Of a DNA stretch of 64,000 bases, positions 1 to 11,852 are shown piece by piece. The first letter of the stretch is position 1; every line of letters starts with the position of its first letter. Under the pieces are notes generated by a model. That model was not told the origin of the DNA. It ran no database searches and was given only the letters and a program-made list of their open reading frames with translations. Position numbers and translations under genes: made by a program. Source of the stretch: Purshia tridentata (Eukaryota > Streptophyta > Magnoliopsida > Rosales > Rosaceae); NCBI GenBank assembly GCA_003254885.1, contig QANT01002001.1:49615-113614 (forward strand), in the 5' to 3' direction.

Positions 1-1100
1 TCCATTGGCCTGTCAGCATGAAAAAGGGGTCAGTTGGCTCTGATCCTGAAAACCTTACCCAACCTAATATACCCAGTACGTGGAAAGCAATGGAGGCACT
101 CTATGATTCTGGCAAGGCCAGGGCTATTGGAGTCAGCAATTTCTCTTCAAAGAAGCTTGGAGATCTGTTAGAGGTTGCACGAATACCTCCTGCTGTCAAC
201 CAAGTGGAAATCCACCCTCAATGGCAGCAACCAAAGCTGCATGATTTCTGCAAATCTAAGGGAGTTCACTTAATTGTGAGTATGCTGATGAAGTTGTTTA
301 CTGTTCTTATGGGTGGTATTATCTCCTGGCAACAATGTAGTTTTATTGTACGCATGCCATGATGAGAATCAGAATGACTTGTGAATGTTTTGGGAACAAA
401 ATGGATTAGTTTTCCGTTGTTGTGGTTTCCAAATTCACCAGTGGCTAATTAGTGAAATATTATTGTGATGAATGTATCTTATTTCAGGGGTATTCACCAT
501 TGGGAAAGAATAAGGTCCTTGAGAATTCTATACTGAACTTGGTGGCAGAAAAATTGGGCAAGACTCCTGCCCAAGTGGCTCTTCGGTGGGGGCTACAAAT
601 GGGTCACAGTGTAGTGCCTAAAAGCACAAACCAGACAAGGATGCAGCAAAATTTTGATATTTTTGATTGGTCTATACCAGAAGACTTGTTTTCCAAGTTT
701 TCTGAAATTAAGCAGGCAAGTGCCCTTTCCCCTTTATTCAACATTTTTTATTTCTTTCTCAATGATCAATTTGGTCCAGATTTTCTGCTTGATTCTCATT
801 TCTTATATGGATAAAACCTCTGTCTGGAAGCTTGGTTTATTAGCACTTTCAATCAGTAAAGTTTGTTTAGATGTGTCTTTCCAGTGGATATATGATATAT
901 CAACCATCATTAGGCACTTCATAAATATTAAATAAAACTAGATTGAATTTTCTGTTATGTAAAAGTTTCTTTTGGATGATTGAATTTAATTTTCTTTTTC
1001 AATGATCATACAGGAGAGGCTTATTCAAGGTGCTGGCTTTGTTCATGAGACTCTGGGTGCATATAAGACCCTTGAAGAACTCTGGAATGGCGAATTGTAA
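1..1100 (+). CDS. AKR4C-type aldo-keto reductase, 3' part (gene cut by window edge)
   Basis: NADPH-dependent cytosolic aldo-keto reductase that reduces reactive aldehydes and ketones, by family. Visible exons are <1-275, 488-715 and 1014-1100, giving the C-terminal two thirds of the protein. It begins at HWPV, where the His is the fourth catalytic residue of the Asp-Tyr-Lys-His tetrad, then shows the conserved [14 protein letters not shown] and [11 protein letters not shown] segments and the cofactor motif PKSTNQTR. It ends in ELWNGEL-stop. The exon at 488-715 is 21 nt shorter than in the two genes downstream: seven residues after YSPLG (the SPGTTWI loop) are missing. The last intron (716-1013) must start with GC (AG/GCAAGT), since the only nearby GT breaks the frame. 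It heads a tandem array with genes at 3075, 6691 and 11853. The first four exons lie outside the window, so I cannot tell whether the gene is intact. Confidence 0.9.
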
Positions 1101-2989
1101 GCAGAACCTTGACGTTAGAAACAATTGCCTCTACATCTCCTTTAGTTTGTTTGAATACATAGTTACTTGTTTTAGTGATTTACACCTAATTTGCTACCGC
1201 ATTTATCTGGAAGATTAATTCTTTCATTGAAATCTGAATTAAGAATATGTCTTGAATATAGTGAGTTAAGAAGAATAAATGTTGTGCATGAGATATTGCG
1301 GAAACGCCAACTCGATAAATTTTGACATCTATTGGGTAGGTCATGCTGGAACTGTTGCTTTTTCAATCTCCTTAACCTGCTCCTTTCTCATGTCTATAAT
1401 GGGAACTAACTAATGATGGCGAACTAACTAAAAACGGGGTTATAAAGTACAACGGTCCATGGACAAACATCTCAATCCTATGATAATTGTTGGACAGTTT
1501 TGGTTTGCCCTCATATTAGACAAGAACAATGCTTTCCTCACTCCTTGGTTGGAGGAGCTTCTCCAGCTTTTTTTTTCTCAAAATCTTTGTTTGGCAGTGC
1601 AAGTTCAGGATTAGAACCGTTCATTTTTTACCGAGATAATATTGAATTGATTTGTTACCGAAATAATTTTTAATAAGTGATCTAAAAATGAATAGTTTCA
1701 ATTCTGAATATGTACTATTGAACTCGAATTTTTAAGGAGTAGAGCTCCTCTCCAGGACGGAGGGAAGCTGTCCATAAAATAGTACAAAAGAGGGGTGGTA
1801 CATCAAGAAAGACAAGTTTGACACACCTCTTGGGGTACATGTCTAGTATTATTGAAGGCCATAAGATTCATTCTATTCTCAATTTCTCATCATCTCTTTT
1901 TTCTTTTTAATATATTTTTTCTTGTAAGAAAAAGGACAACCCTCTCCTACTCATACCCTTCACTCTCGCTCCTCCTCGTGATAGTCATGCACATGATCAT
2001 AATGGTTAGTCATGATCTGAGGGGTGTATTTCGAAAAAGTTTTAGGTGGATATATAACCCCTTGGTTACTTTTTTTATTTTCTTTTGGTTAGACATGTTA
2101 TTCTTTAATTTTCATAATATAATCAATTATTATGAGAAAATATCCTATACGCATATATACTTAAAAAATGATTGTGTATTTGAGAACTTAAAAAATAATT
2201 GTGAATTTGAGAGTTTTTTTAATGGTAAATTATATTTAAATTAATAAAATATATAATTTTATATAATAATTAATATAAATTTTTTTTTCTTATAAAAATC
2301 GATGAGTTTTGAAATTATATTCCACTTTAGTTACTAAATTAAATTCACTTAATGATATTATGTAAATTGATGCATTGAAAAATATTAATTTGTCTATTTT
2401 TATTATTATTATTTATAAGTGTAAAATTATTAGGTTGTCTTTCATTTAGCTGACTATTTTTAACTCATTATATAAAGTACAAGCTGATGTATAATTAGCT
2501 AAAAATTAAAATGTATATTTTAATAGTGGTTTCAAAAACTAATCATATATTAACTTACATTTCATACATGATCAAATAAATATAATCGGTGGAGAGGTCC
2601 AAATAGCGTTACCACTTTAAAAAGGGCAACAAGTAGGTGGTTCATGATAACACTCGTCCAACAGGTGTCACACTGTTGGCCACTCGAAGTGCTTTCCCAG
2701 ATGGACCGACTTACTTAACCCGGCAAATCACTGGCAACCAAAGCTGCAGATTCTACTATATCAACGGCTTGGATCTCCCGCTGCCTTCTAATACCAGACC
2801 ATTCCCACCCAAAAAACCGACGCTAGATTTTTTATTATTACTTTTTGGTCAAACGACTCAAACACTAGATTTATTATTCACAGACTAAAAAAAAACGAAT
2901 TATTATTCGGGCGTGGAAGAATGCCCTTAACACTCCCCTTTTCAAACGGTCGTCAACAGTGACGTTATGCAGATATTACGCATTGTCTC
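1101..2989. other. AT-rich spacer between AKR genes 1 and 2
   Basis: The first few hundred bases should be the 3' UTR of the upstream AKR. The rest is very AT-rich with T- and A-runs, and no ORF here resembles a protein. The segment from about 2600 to 2990 is GC-richer and should hold the promoter of the next gene. Confidence 0.6.
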
Positions 2990-3012
2990 CCGCTCTCTTA
3001 TATAAAGAGCGG
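2990..3012 (+). promoter_or_regulatory. TATA box inside an inverted repeat, promoter of AKR gene 2
   Basis: TATATAAA at 2999-3006 lies 69 bp before the start codon. It is flanked by a perfect 7-bp inverted repeat, CCGCTCT (2990-2996) and AGAGCGG (3006-3012), so the TATA box fills the loop. The paralogue at 6691 has almost the same arrangement. The TATA assignment is safe by sequence and distance; any role for the inverted repeat is inference. Confidence 0.75.
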
Positions 3013-3074
3013 TCAAGAGAAGCTTCTACTTTGCTCTACTACATCACTCTGTCTACTTCACCTTCGCTCAGAAA

Positions 3075-5490
3075 ATGGCTGACGACATTCGCTTCTTTGA
3101 GTTGAACACCGGAGCCAAGATCCCTTCGGTGGGGTTAGGAACCTGGCAGTCCAGCCCTGGCTTGGTCGGTGACGCCGTCTCCGCCGCAATCAAGGTCGGT
3201 CTTCCTCTTTCCGTTTCCTTTTAGAAATGTAAATTCCGGAAATGGATTTAAGGTGTGTTTGGTTATCTGGATTTGAGGCCAAGATTTAACGTTTTTGTGC
3301 TTTCTCAAAACAGAAAAAATCAAACCTCTCTTGACGATTATTGGCTATCACTTATCAGCTGTTTGATTTTGTGCCTTTTCTACTGATTGCAGGTAGGATA
3401 TCGGCATATTGATTGTGCTCAAGTCTATGGCAATGAGAAGGAGGTAATTTTCTAAAGATTAGTTTCGTTTTCTTTCGTTATTGCCTTTAGTCTTTATCTA
3501 TTTGTTCAGGACAAAATTGCTCTAAATCTCTGTTATCGTTTTGGTTTAAAGGTAAATTTTTATTTTTAGTTTTATTTTTTTCGCATATAATGTAATTCTT
3601 ATGAGGGCATCTTAGTTCTAGTTTTGATTATTTTGTGACCTTTTTATTATACAATCTTGCCAAAATAAAAATTTATTTATGTTTGGCTTATTCATTGAAG
3701 ATGTGTTAAGTTGTTACCGGAATTTAAGTTGACAAAGATGGAGTTATTATTTCTTGTAGATTGGTTTGGTTCTGAAGAAGCTGTTTGAAGATGGTGTGGT
3801 GAAGCGCGAGGATTTGTGGATTACCTCCAAACTCTGGTTCGTTATGATGCTATTTAATTGAGTACTACTGACATATCATGTTGAATTACATTGAGTGCGT
3901 CAGGAATTTGAATGAGTGCTAGTAATTTATACTGAAGTGATGGTGCTGTAATACTTGTTCGATTTTTTATCCACAGGTGTACTGATCATGCACCAGAAGA
4001 TGTACTAGAGGCCTTGGACAGGACTTTGAGGGACTTGCAGCTTGATTATATTGACTTGTACCTTGTACGTATTACCTGTTCAAAGCTTATTAAGTTATTC
4101 TTAAGTAATTTCTCTTTTAGAGTATGGTTGATTCTAGGGTGTATGCATTTTCAGATATTTGACAGGGGTTCAGTATAGATAAATCAGTCCCATGAGTTCG
4201 GTTATCTGCATTTCTTTAAAAAATTTCAAAGCAAAAGTTAAAAGAAAGGAATGGCCGTCTGTTTGCTGTTCTTTGAATTTATAATTTACTGTCAAGGTCA
4301 TTGATTCCTTTCAGTCTGATGTTACCTGTATCTTGCTATATAATATCAGGCCAAAGTCATAGATAATTAGGCTCATTAACTTGAATTTGTATATCCTTTC
4401 TGGGCATTATTCAGCTGTTACTAATGAGGCTTCTGAAATTTGAAGATCCATTGGCCAGTCCGGATGAAGAAGGGGGCAGTAGGTTTTAAGCCCGAAAATC
4501 TTGCTGACACAGATATCCCTGGCACTTGGAGAGCAATGGAAACTCTCTATGATTCGGGAAAGGCCCGAGCTATTGGTGTGAGCAATTTCTCTACAAAGAA
4601 GCTGTCAGATTTGCTGGATGTGGCACACGTTCCTCCTGCTGTCAACCAAGTGGAGTGTCATCCTTTGTGGCAGCAGACCAAGCTGCGTTCTTTCTGTAAA
4701 TCCAAGGGAGTTCACCTTTCTGTGAGTATGAAAATGCTGATTACATTGTTCATGTGTCGGTTACCCATCTGTAATTGGACAAAATTTTAATTTACTTGGC
4801 ATGCTTAGTTGGCTAGAAGTTAAATTGGAACTATATATGTTTCTTTCAGGGATATTCACCACTGGGTTCTCCTGGCACAACATGGATCAAAAGTGATGTC
4901 CTTAAGAATCCGATTCTTAACTCAGTTGCAGAGAAATTAGGAAAAACTCCTGCACAAGTTGCTCTTCGGTGGGGACTGCAAATGGGTCATAGTGTTCTTC
5001 CTAAAAGTACTAATGAAGCAAGGATCAAGGAGAACTTTGATGTCTTTGGCTGGTGTATCCCGGAGGACTTGTTTGCCAAGTTTTCTGAAATTGAGCAGGT
5101 AAATAGATACTGGAAGGTCCTCTATTCCCCTTGCTATTAATACCCTCGCCAATATTTTATTATGGTCAGTTATGTCATAACCATTAGACACATTCCACCA
5201 CTATATTATAATGTGACAGCTGCTAAAATTTCTAGGTATCACTTGTGTTCTTCCATGTATGATTCTTCATGTCGGGGTATCCTTGTGGGGTTTGGGATTA
5301 GGTCCTGTGATTCATTAAGATGATGATGATGACAGTCACTGATAATTGTCATGTAGTCTTCACTCCTAAGTGCTAACTATTACTTTGATTTCCAATTATG
5401 CAGGCAAGACTGATCCGAGGGGGATCATTTGTTCATGATACTTTTGGTCCCTACAGGAGTGTTGACGAATTCTGGGATGGTGAAATCTAG
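3075..5490 (+). CDS. AKR4C-type NADPH-dependent aldo-keto reductase (gene 2 of the array)
   Basis: Complete gene of seven exons: 3075-3194, 3393-3443, 3760-3836, 3977-4064, 4446-4721, 4850-5098 and 5404-5490, encoding 315 residues, the usual AKR length for an (alpha/beta)8 barrel. The catalytic tetrad is Asp47 and Tyr52 ([11 protein letters not shown]), Lys81 (ITSKLW) and His114 (IHWP). The cofactor motif [12 protein letters not shown] lies near the C-terminus and the protein ends in FWDGEI. The start is the first ATG after the TATA box and gives the family N-terminus ([18 protein letters not shown]). By family it reduces toxic carbonyls or sugars in the cytosol or plastid; the substrate cannot be read from sequence. 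All introns are GT-AG, including intron 6 (AG/GTAAAT), where genes 1 and 3 use GC. The 3' UTR start is nearly identical to that of gene 3, which indicates a recent duplication. Confidence 0.95.
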
Positions 5491-6618
5491 AAAGTCAGTC
5501 AGATGAGTGCTTTTGTGGAAGAGTGCCTGGGAGAATTTTTTAAGTGAAACTATGATTTTTATGATCCTCATGTCCCAAAGGCGATTTGTTTGATTTTGGT
5601 ACTTACTTTAATGGCTGAACATGTGGAATAATCATTATGGTTTGAAATTGCGATATCAATAAGCAACCAGATAAGATCAGTTACTTTGATTTATGTAGAG
5701 AATGTGTTTATAACTTTATATATCATGAGAAGCCATTTATAGATGGCTTCGTAGAGATCAAAGGTGTTCGGGTTGCCATGCGTAGGTATGCAAAGTTAAG
5801 ACCATAGATAATGTTGAGCTTGGACTAACACATAACTATGGTCCGCTGAACATTGCCCCATTGGAAGACGAAGACCCATTCCTAATCATTAATATCCAAC
5901 CAGAAAACAACTTATTGTTAGATCCCTAGCGAAGAACTCTTTTTGGCCACAAGTTTTTACAAACCGGACCTTGTTCACATGCATCTTTGAATTAGATTGA
6001 CCAAAATTCTCCCTAAATAATACTCTTACAATTATACATATATTATAAAATGAGTAAATTGATTACACCGCCACTTGATTTTACAGTTGCATACAAAACT
6101 TTTTTTGTAAAAAGTTATGTCTTTCCATCAAATGTGTTTTTGAGATGTCTTCATCAAATTTGTATTTTAGTTGTATTTCAAGTAAGTAAAATTTTGGAAT
6201 TAAATCCCACACAATCCGAGTTTTTCATCTGACCCTCATAAGAGTTGCGTGATTAGTCAATGAAAGAAAATTAACCCTAATATTGTGGATTTATATGGCT
6301 GTATTTTATATGTTTATATCTTGGCTCTCGTTTATTTATAACAAATGAAATATCATAAGCCAAATCAAATGACAATTAAAAATTAGAGAAGAAGTTGGAC
6401 CCTCAAAGTCAAATCAATGTTCATTTCTCCAAGGATGTTATCATGTTAGGAACTTAGGAAAGTAAAATAAAAGTGAACGGATTTTATGTTAAAAAATCAT
6501 TAACTCACCAAAAAATTGGACTATTTTATAATTTTTAAGAAGTATAAAAAATTGGATTCAGGAATCACGGTCTGATCTCAGCCATCCAATTTTGTAATAC
6601 TAATTTCTGATTCTCTCC
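5491..6618. other. Spacer between AKR genes 2 and 3
   Basis: 3' UTR of gene 2, then AT-rich sequence and the promoter of gene 3. The ORF at 6050-6232 has no recognisable family features. I see no further gene. Confidence 0.6.
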
Positions 6619-6639
6619 CGCTCTCCTATATAAAGAGCG
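6619..6639 (+). promoter_or_regulatory. TATA box inside an inverted repeat, promoter of AKR gene 3
   Basis: TATATAAA at 6627-6634 lies 57 bp before the start codon. It is flanked by CGCTCT (6619-6624) and AGAGCG (6634-6639), the same arrangement as in gene 2 with one outer base pair lost. The surrounding 30 bp or so are almost identical between the two promoters, while sequence further upstream diverges. Confidence 0.75.
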
Positions 6640-6690
6640 CCAAGAGACTTCCACGGTTCTCCTATACTCTATTTCACTCTCGCACTAAGA

Positions 6691-9014
6691 ATGGCGGATG
6701 ATATTCATTTCTTTGAGTTGAACACCGGAGCTAAGATCCCTTCGTTGGGGTTAGGGACCTGGCAGTCAGGCCCTGGTTTGGTCGGCGACGCCGTCGCCAC
6801 CGCCATCAAGGTCTTCCTCTTCCCCCGCTTTAAACTATTCTTTTTGTTTAATCTTGATCGATCTTTGATTTTCGAACTTAGCACCTACTAAACATGTGGT
6901 TCTACTATTTTCAGGTAGGTTATCGCCACATTGATTGTGCTCAACGCTATGGCAATGAGAAGGAGGTAATTTCTGTTGCTTTTGCTAAATTAATTTTAAG
7001 TTTTAGAATCAATTTTATTCATTATTGTCATTTTAGTTTTCGTGTATTTGTTCATGTCAGAAATTGCTTTAAGCCTTTAACAAGCTAATTGATCGCCTTC
7101 ACATTTAGATTCAATTTTTATGAATTCATTCTTTAGTTTTGATTAGTTTGTCACATTTCTGTTATGCAGTACTTGTTAAAAGAAAATTAAAATTACGTGT
7201 TTGACTCGTCTTTGAAGATGCTTAAGTTGTTCGTACAATTTAATGTGACAAAGATGCAATTTTTATTTCTTGTAGATCGGTATAGTTCTGAAGAAGCTTT
7301 TTGAAGATGGTGTGGTGAAGCGTGAGGATTTGTGGATTACCTCCAAACTCTGGTTTGTTTCAATTTTAATGCTATTTTCCTTTGAAGGAATTACAATGAG
7401 TGCTAATTATTTGGTGCTGCAAGCCTTGTTAAGTTGTACTTGAGCCTAATCTAAAACATCGGAATCCTCCACTGTTAGTACTTTCTAAAAGCAAGATGGT
7501 CCACAGGAATACTGATCATGCACCAGAAGATGTACTAGAAGCACTGGACAGGACCTTGAAAGACTTGCAGCTCGATTATGTTGACTTGTACCTTGTAAGT
7601 TTTACCTGTTCAAAGCTTATACTCAAGTAATGTCTGTTAGAGTTTAGTGCAAGACTGTAAGCAATATCTGCTCGAAAACGTGATGCCTAGTTCAAGGTGA
7701 AGTTTGCATATTTTTTAAGTTTACTAAGGACTGAGATTCCTTTAAAAGACTGGAATGGCCATCTGTTTTCCATCTTTGAATTTGTTAAAAGATATAAGTT
7801 ACTTCCATCCAAGTCATCGGCCCTTTTCAGGCTGGCTATGTTACCCATATCTAGCTATAAATCATTAGGTCAAAATTATAGATAATCGGTGTCATCATCT
7901 TGAATTTATTATCCCGTTATGGGGCATTACTTAGCTGCAACTAATGACTTAATGAAAATATGAAGATGCACTGGCCAGTCCGGTTGAAGAAGGGATCAGT
8001 AAGTTTTGTTCCTGAAAACCTTGTTGAACCAGATATCCCTGGCACATGGGGAGCAATGGAAACTCTCTATGATTCGGGTAAGGCTCGAGCTATTGGTGTG
8101 AGCAATTTCTCTACAAAGAAACTGTCAGATCTGCTGGATGTAGCGCGTGTTCCGCCTGCTGTTGTCCAAGTGGAGTGTCATCCTTCATGGCAGCAAGCCA
8201 AGCTACATTCTTTCTGTAAATCCAAGGGAGTTCATGTATCTGTGAGTATTCAAATATTGAATTACATTTTCTGTCTCAGTTTCTTATTTGATTGAAGTAG
8301 TTACCTATGTGTAGTTGGGAAAATTGTTATTTTAGTTAGATGTTGAGTTAGCTAGAAAGTTAAATGGTAGCTATATACTTTTCTATCAGGGATATTCACC
8401 ACTGGGTTCTCCTGGAACAACATGGATCAAAGGTGACATCCTTGAGAATCCAATTGTTAACATGGTCGCAGAGAAACTAGGCAAAACTCCTGCGCAGATT
8501 GCTCTTCGATGGGGACTGCAAATGGGTCATAGTGTTCTTCCTAAGAGTACTAATGAAGCAAGGATCAAGGATAACTTCAATGTCTTTGGCTGGTCTATCC
8601 CAGAGGACTTGTTCGCCAAGCTTTCTGAAATTGCGCAGGCAAGTAGTTACTGTAATTGGTCCTCTATCTCTTCTTGCTATCATTACCCTTGCCAAGATCT
8701 TATTAACATCAGTTGGGTCAAAATAATTAAACACATTCTGCCATTATATTATATGCGACTGCTAAAACTTTGTAGAAATCACTTGGAGGTATTCTTCCGT
8801 TGTATGATTCTTCAAGCCAAGGGTTTCTTTTGGGGGTTTTTGGTTGAGGTCCAGTGATTTTATTTCGAGGAATTCTTCTTTTTGGATTTACTCCTAACTA
8901 CATCTACATTGATTTTCAACTATGCAGGCAAGACTAGTCAGAGGGACTAACTTTGTTCATGATACTTTTGGTCACTACAAGAGTGTTGAGGAATTGTGGG
9001 ATGGTGAAATCTAG
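6691..9014 (+). CDS. AKR4C-type NADPH-dependent aldo-keto reductase (gene 3 of the array)
   Basis: Complete gene of seven exons: 6691-6810, 6915-6965, 7276-7352, 7507-7594, 7966-8241, 8390-8638 and 8928-9014, encoding 315 residues. Exon lengths match gene 2 exactly, so this is a close tandem copy. The tetrad is Asp47, Tyr52, Lys81 and His114, and the cofactor motif [12 protein letters not shown] is kept. Differences from gene 2 include AQRYGN for AQVYGN, WNTDH for WCTDH, and VVQVE for VNQVE in the barrel. Asn in VNQVE is one of the residues that usually sits near the nicotinamide in AKRs, so the Val could matter. Intron 6 (8639-8927) starts AG/GCAAGT, a GC-AG intron that keeps a strong donor consensus apart from the C. 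Function as for the other array members; substrate unknown. Confidence 0.95.
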
Positions 9015-9447
9015 AAAGTCAGTCAGATGAGTTCTTTTATGGAAGAGCCTGGGAACATTTTTTTTATTTCTGTTTTAGTATTATTCCATTATGACTATAA
9101 ATTTGATCTTTTTTACCCCATTATGACTTATGAGAATATATTTGACATTATTTGTCTGCAATTTGGTTTTCTTTTTTATGGTTTTTTATGTTGTTTTTTA
9201 AATCTTCCCTTTTAGGTAATTTTATAAAAATAAAAATTAGATGCTTATAGTCTAAGAAATGCTCCCCAAAAAAATCATGCTTAATTTGGGCTAGCTAATT
9301 ATTGATGAGCTGAGCTCAAGTTTATATGGGCTATCATGCAACCTAAGCTTTAAATTCCACCATTTTAACTCCGACCTCATGACCCAAAGCCCAGCCCAAT
9401 AATACAGTGAAATTTTTGTAAAACCCCAAGCAAAGCTTAAAACGCTG
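9015..9447. other. Spacer between AKR gene 3 and the MAM33 gene
   Basis: Contains the 3' UTR of AKR gene 3 and, by position, the promoter and 5' UTR of the following gene. No clear TATA box and no further gene seen. Confidence 0.5.
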
Positions 9448-9486
9448 TTGCAAAACCCATGCTTTTCCGCCATAGCCGGACCTCAA

Positions 9487-10573
9487 ATGGCTCTGTTCTC
9501 CATGCTTCGCAGGCCGTCCTACTCTGCATTATCCCGGCCGTCCGTACTATTGCATCGGCAAGGACCTTTCACTGTGGAATCTCCACCGTCCCTACATTCA
9601 GTGGTGGCGTCAGCCGAAGAAGCTTCATTCCAACTCAGCGATTCTCTACAGCCGCCACTGCAAGACTGTACTATTGCATCGGCAAGGACCTTTCACTGTG
9701 GAATCTCCACCGTCCCTACATTCAGTGGTGACGTCAGCCGAAGAAGCTTCATTCCAACTCAGCGATTCTCTACAGCCGCCACTGCAAGACTGATCGCCCA
9801 TGAGAGTCTGATTGGAGTCCTCGAGTCTGAGATCAAGTGTGCCCTAGAGTATGAACACAAATTTCGAGTCAGTGCCCAATTTTAGTCTGCATTTCTTTCC
9901 CCAAAAATGTATTACTGATTTTCTTCACTGTAAATTTTGGGTTCTTCATGAAAGCAAAGTTTACCCAATTAGTAACTGAGTATTTGTTTTGTATAAATTT
10001 CATAGGTGGATGTCCCAGATGAGTTTCCTTTTGACATAATCGACACTCCTGGAGAAAAAAGCATTCTGCTCAAAAGAAGATTCTATGGCGAAGTCATCCA
10101 AGTGGAAGTTGATATGCCAAATGGTCCTATTTCGGAGTTTGGTGTCGATGATGACTACAATGACTACGGCACTCCACTGGTTGTGAGCATTTCCAATGTA
10201 AGAGGACGACCGCATTTGGAGTTTGGTGTCATTCGTTTCCCCGATGAGATTTGCATTGATAGCTTGTGGATCAAGCAACCCGAGCAATTTTCCGAACCGA
10301 ATGCATACGAAGGGCCTGACTTTTAGTAAGCTTTTCTTAATAAAGTATAATTTCAAGTGAGTTTTGTTATGATTTTATTCATTGTGTGATATGATTTTGT
10401 TTTCGATCTGCAGTGACTTGGATGACAACCTGCAGGAGGCTCTCCACAAATATCTTGAGGTTCGGGGGATCAATCGGAGTACAACTGACTTCTTGCATCA
10501 GTACATGAGGAACAAATATTGCAGAGAGTACCTGATTTGGTTGGAGAACCTAAAGGGTTTTATTGAGCATTAA
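9487..10573 (+). CDS. MAM33/p32-type mitochondrial glycoprotein family protein with a duplicated N-terminal region
   Basis: Three exons, 9487-9867, 10006-10325 and 10414-10573, give 286 residues. Family traits are ESEIKCALE before intron 1, the acidic middle part beginning VDVPDEFPFDI, and the C-terminal block with FLHQYMRNKYCREYL and LENLKGFIEH. MAM33 proteins are trimeric mitochondrial-matrix proteins linked to respiration and complex assembly. The start chosen is ATG 9487 (MALFSMLRR), which looks like a transit peptide; ATG 9448 is in the same frame. A 124-bp stretch is repeated in tandem (9544-9667 and 9668-9791). Because 124 is not a multiple of three, the first copy is read in a different frame (about 41 novel residues) and the second in the family frame (ASARTFHCGIST). 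Intron 2 splits a Tyr codon. The gene sits inside the AKR array. The call is sure for the C-terminus, less so for the N-terminus. Confidence 0.85.
9544..9791 (+). repeat. 124-bp tandem duplication inside exon 1 of the MAM33 gene
   Basis: Two adjacent copies, 9544-9667 and 9668-9791, differ at one base (GTGGTGGCG versus GTGGTGACG). The near identity suggests a very recent duplication, or an assembly error. The length shifts the reading frame by one between copies. Confidence 0.95.
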
Positions 10574-11852
10574 ACAAAACAAAACATAGTTGTTTTCACT
10601 GGTAGGGGGGAGGGTAGTAGTAGGCTAGTGCCTCTTTTTTACTGTTTGTTAGCTGAATGTGTACCAGTCTGAGAAGAGCTAATTATACTTGCAGTTCAGA
10701 AACCAGTTAGGTATAGTAGTCTTAGTAGATTGAAACCCATGAAGCATTGTTGGGATATGTTTGATATTTTGGAACCCCTGTTAAACCCTATAATATAGTT
10801 TTGAACTAGGACACATTTTGTAAGTACAAATGGTTTAATCATTTGATGGTCTTAAGGATTTTAATGCATATGAGTTTTGCCGTAGTTTGAAATTGTCTTG
10901 GGTTCATTGATTGAAGAAACGATGGATACCTGCCAGAATTTAATCGTATATAGTTGTATAACGTTGCTCAGGCCAATGTTTTGCCAAGATGGTATATACT
11001 AATTGGCATTGGCGGATTGAATTTGTTCCTGTATGCAGGCCTCACTTGAAATAGTTCACATAATCTGGCAAGTCAAGGCCTAATGTATATATACAATGCG
11101 AACCTCCTTTGTAATTTCTGGTAACAGCAGGTTGTGTAAATTCTATATAATTTTCAACGCACACAGTCTTATGAATCCAACCTATTTAAACTCGTCCTAA
11201 CAATAGCTACCAGTATGATGGAAAGGACCCCAATTTTTGACATCCAACACTCATCAATGCTATTTGCACCACATGTCCCTTCCTAGTTTTCCTTTGATTT
11301 GGGAAAACTTGGGTGCAAGAGTGCAATTCCACAGCACTTCCAATTAGGCTTCCCATCAACTGCCACCTCGAAGTTTTTTTTTTCCTTTTTCAAGTTGGTT
11401 TTTTATTTTAAATTATTTATATTTTGTGGTTTTGGAGTGGTGAAAGATCCATGTTTTTGGCCGTAAACATCTGGCTAATATTCCCATGCTCTGATGCTCA
11501 TGCATTACCATCGAATTTCGAGAATGCTTTGGACATGAGAAGACCAGTAAGATGTTGTGATTTGTGGGTTTGAAACTAATACATTTGGTAAATTGCCTCC
11601 AATAAGATCTTGCATTTCTCTGTCATTTGATCCAAATAGGTAATATCTTCTTCAGTTAATCAACTCTGTGGAGTCATGAGATTCATAGTCCAATTGCATT
11701 GAACGTACAGGTTACTGATGACTGTAAATTACTTTCAACTGTCAACGTCCAATATTATTTTTCGGAGTTCCATTATATGATTTTTTTTTCATTATTTAAT
11801 AAGCTAATCCTTCATCTTGGTTCCATTCGCATGTTCAGTAGGCCAGTCGAAC
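10574..11852. other. Spacer between the MAM33 gene and AKR gene 4
   Basis: Begins with the MAM33 3' UTR. No other coding sequence is recognisable. The last 100 bases or so should be the promoter and leader of AKR gene 4; no clear TATA box stands out. Confidence 0.5.
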
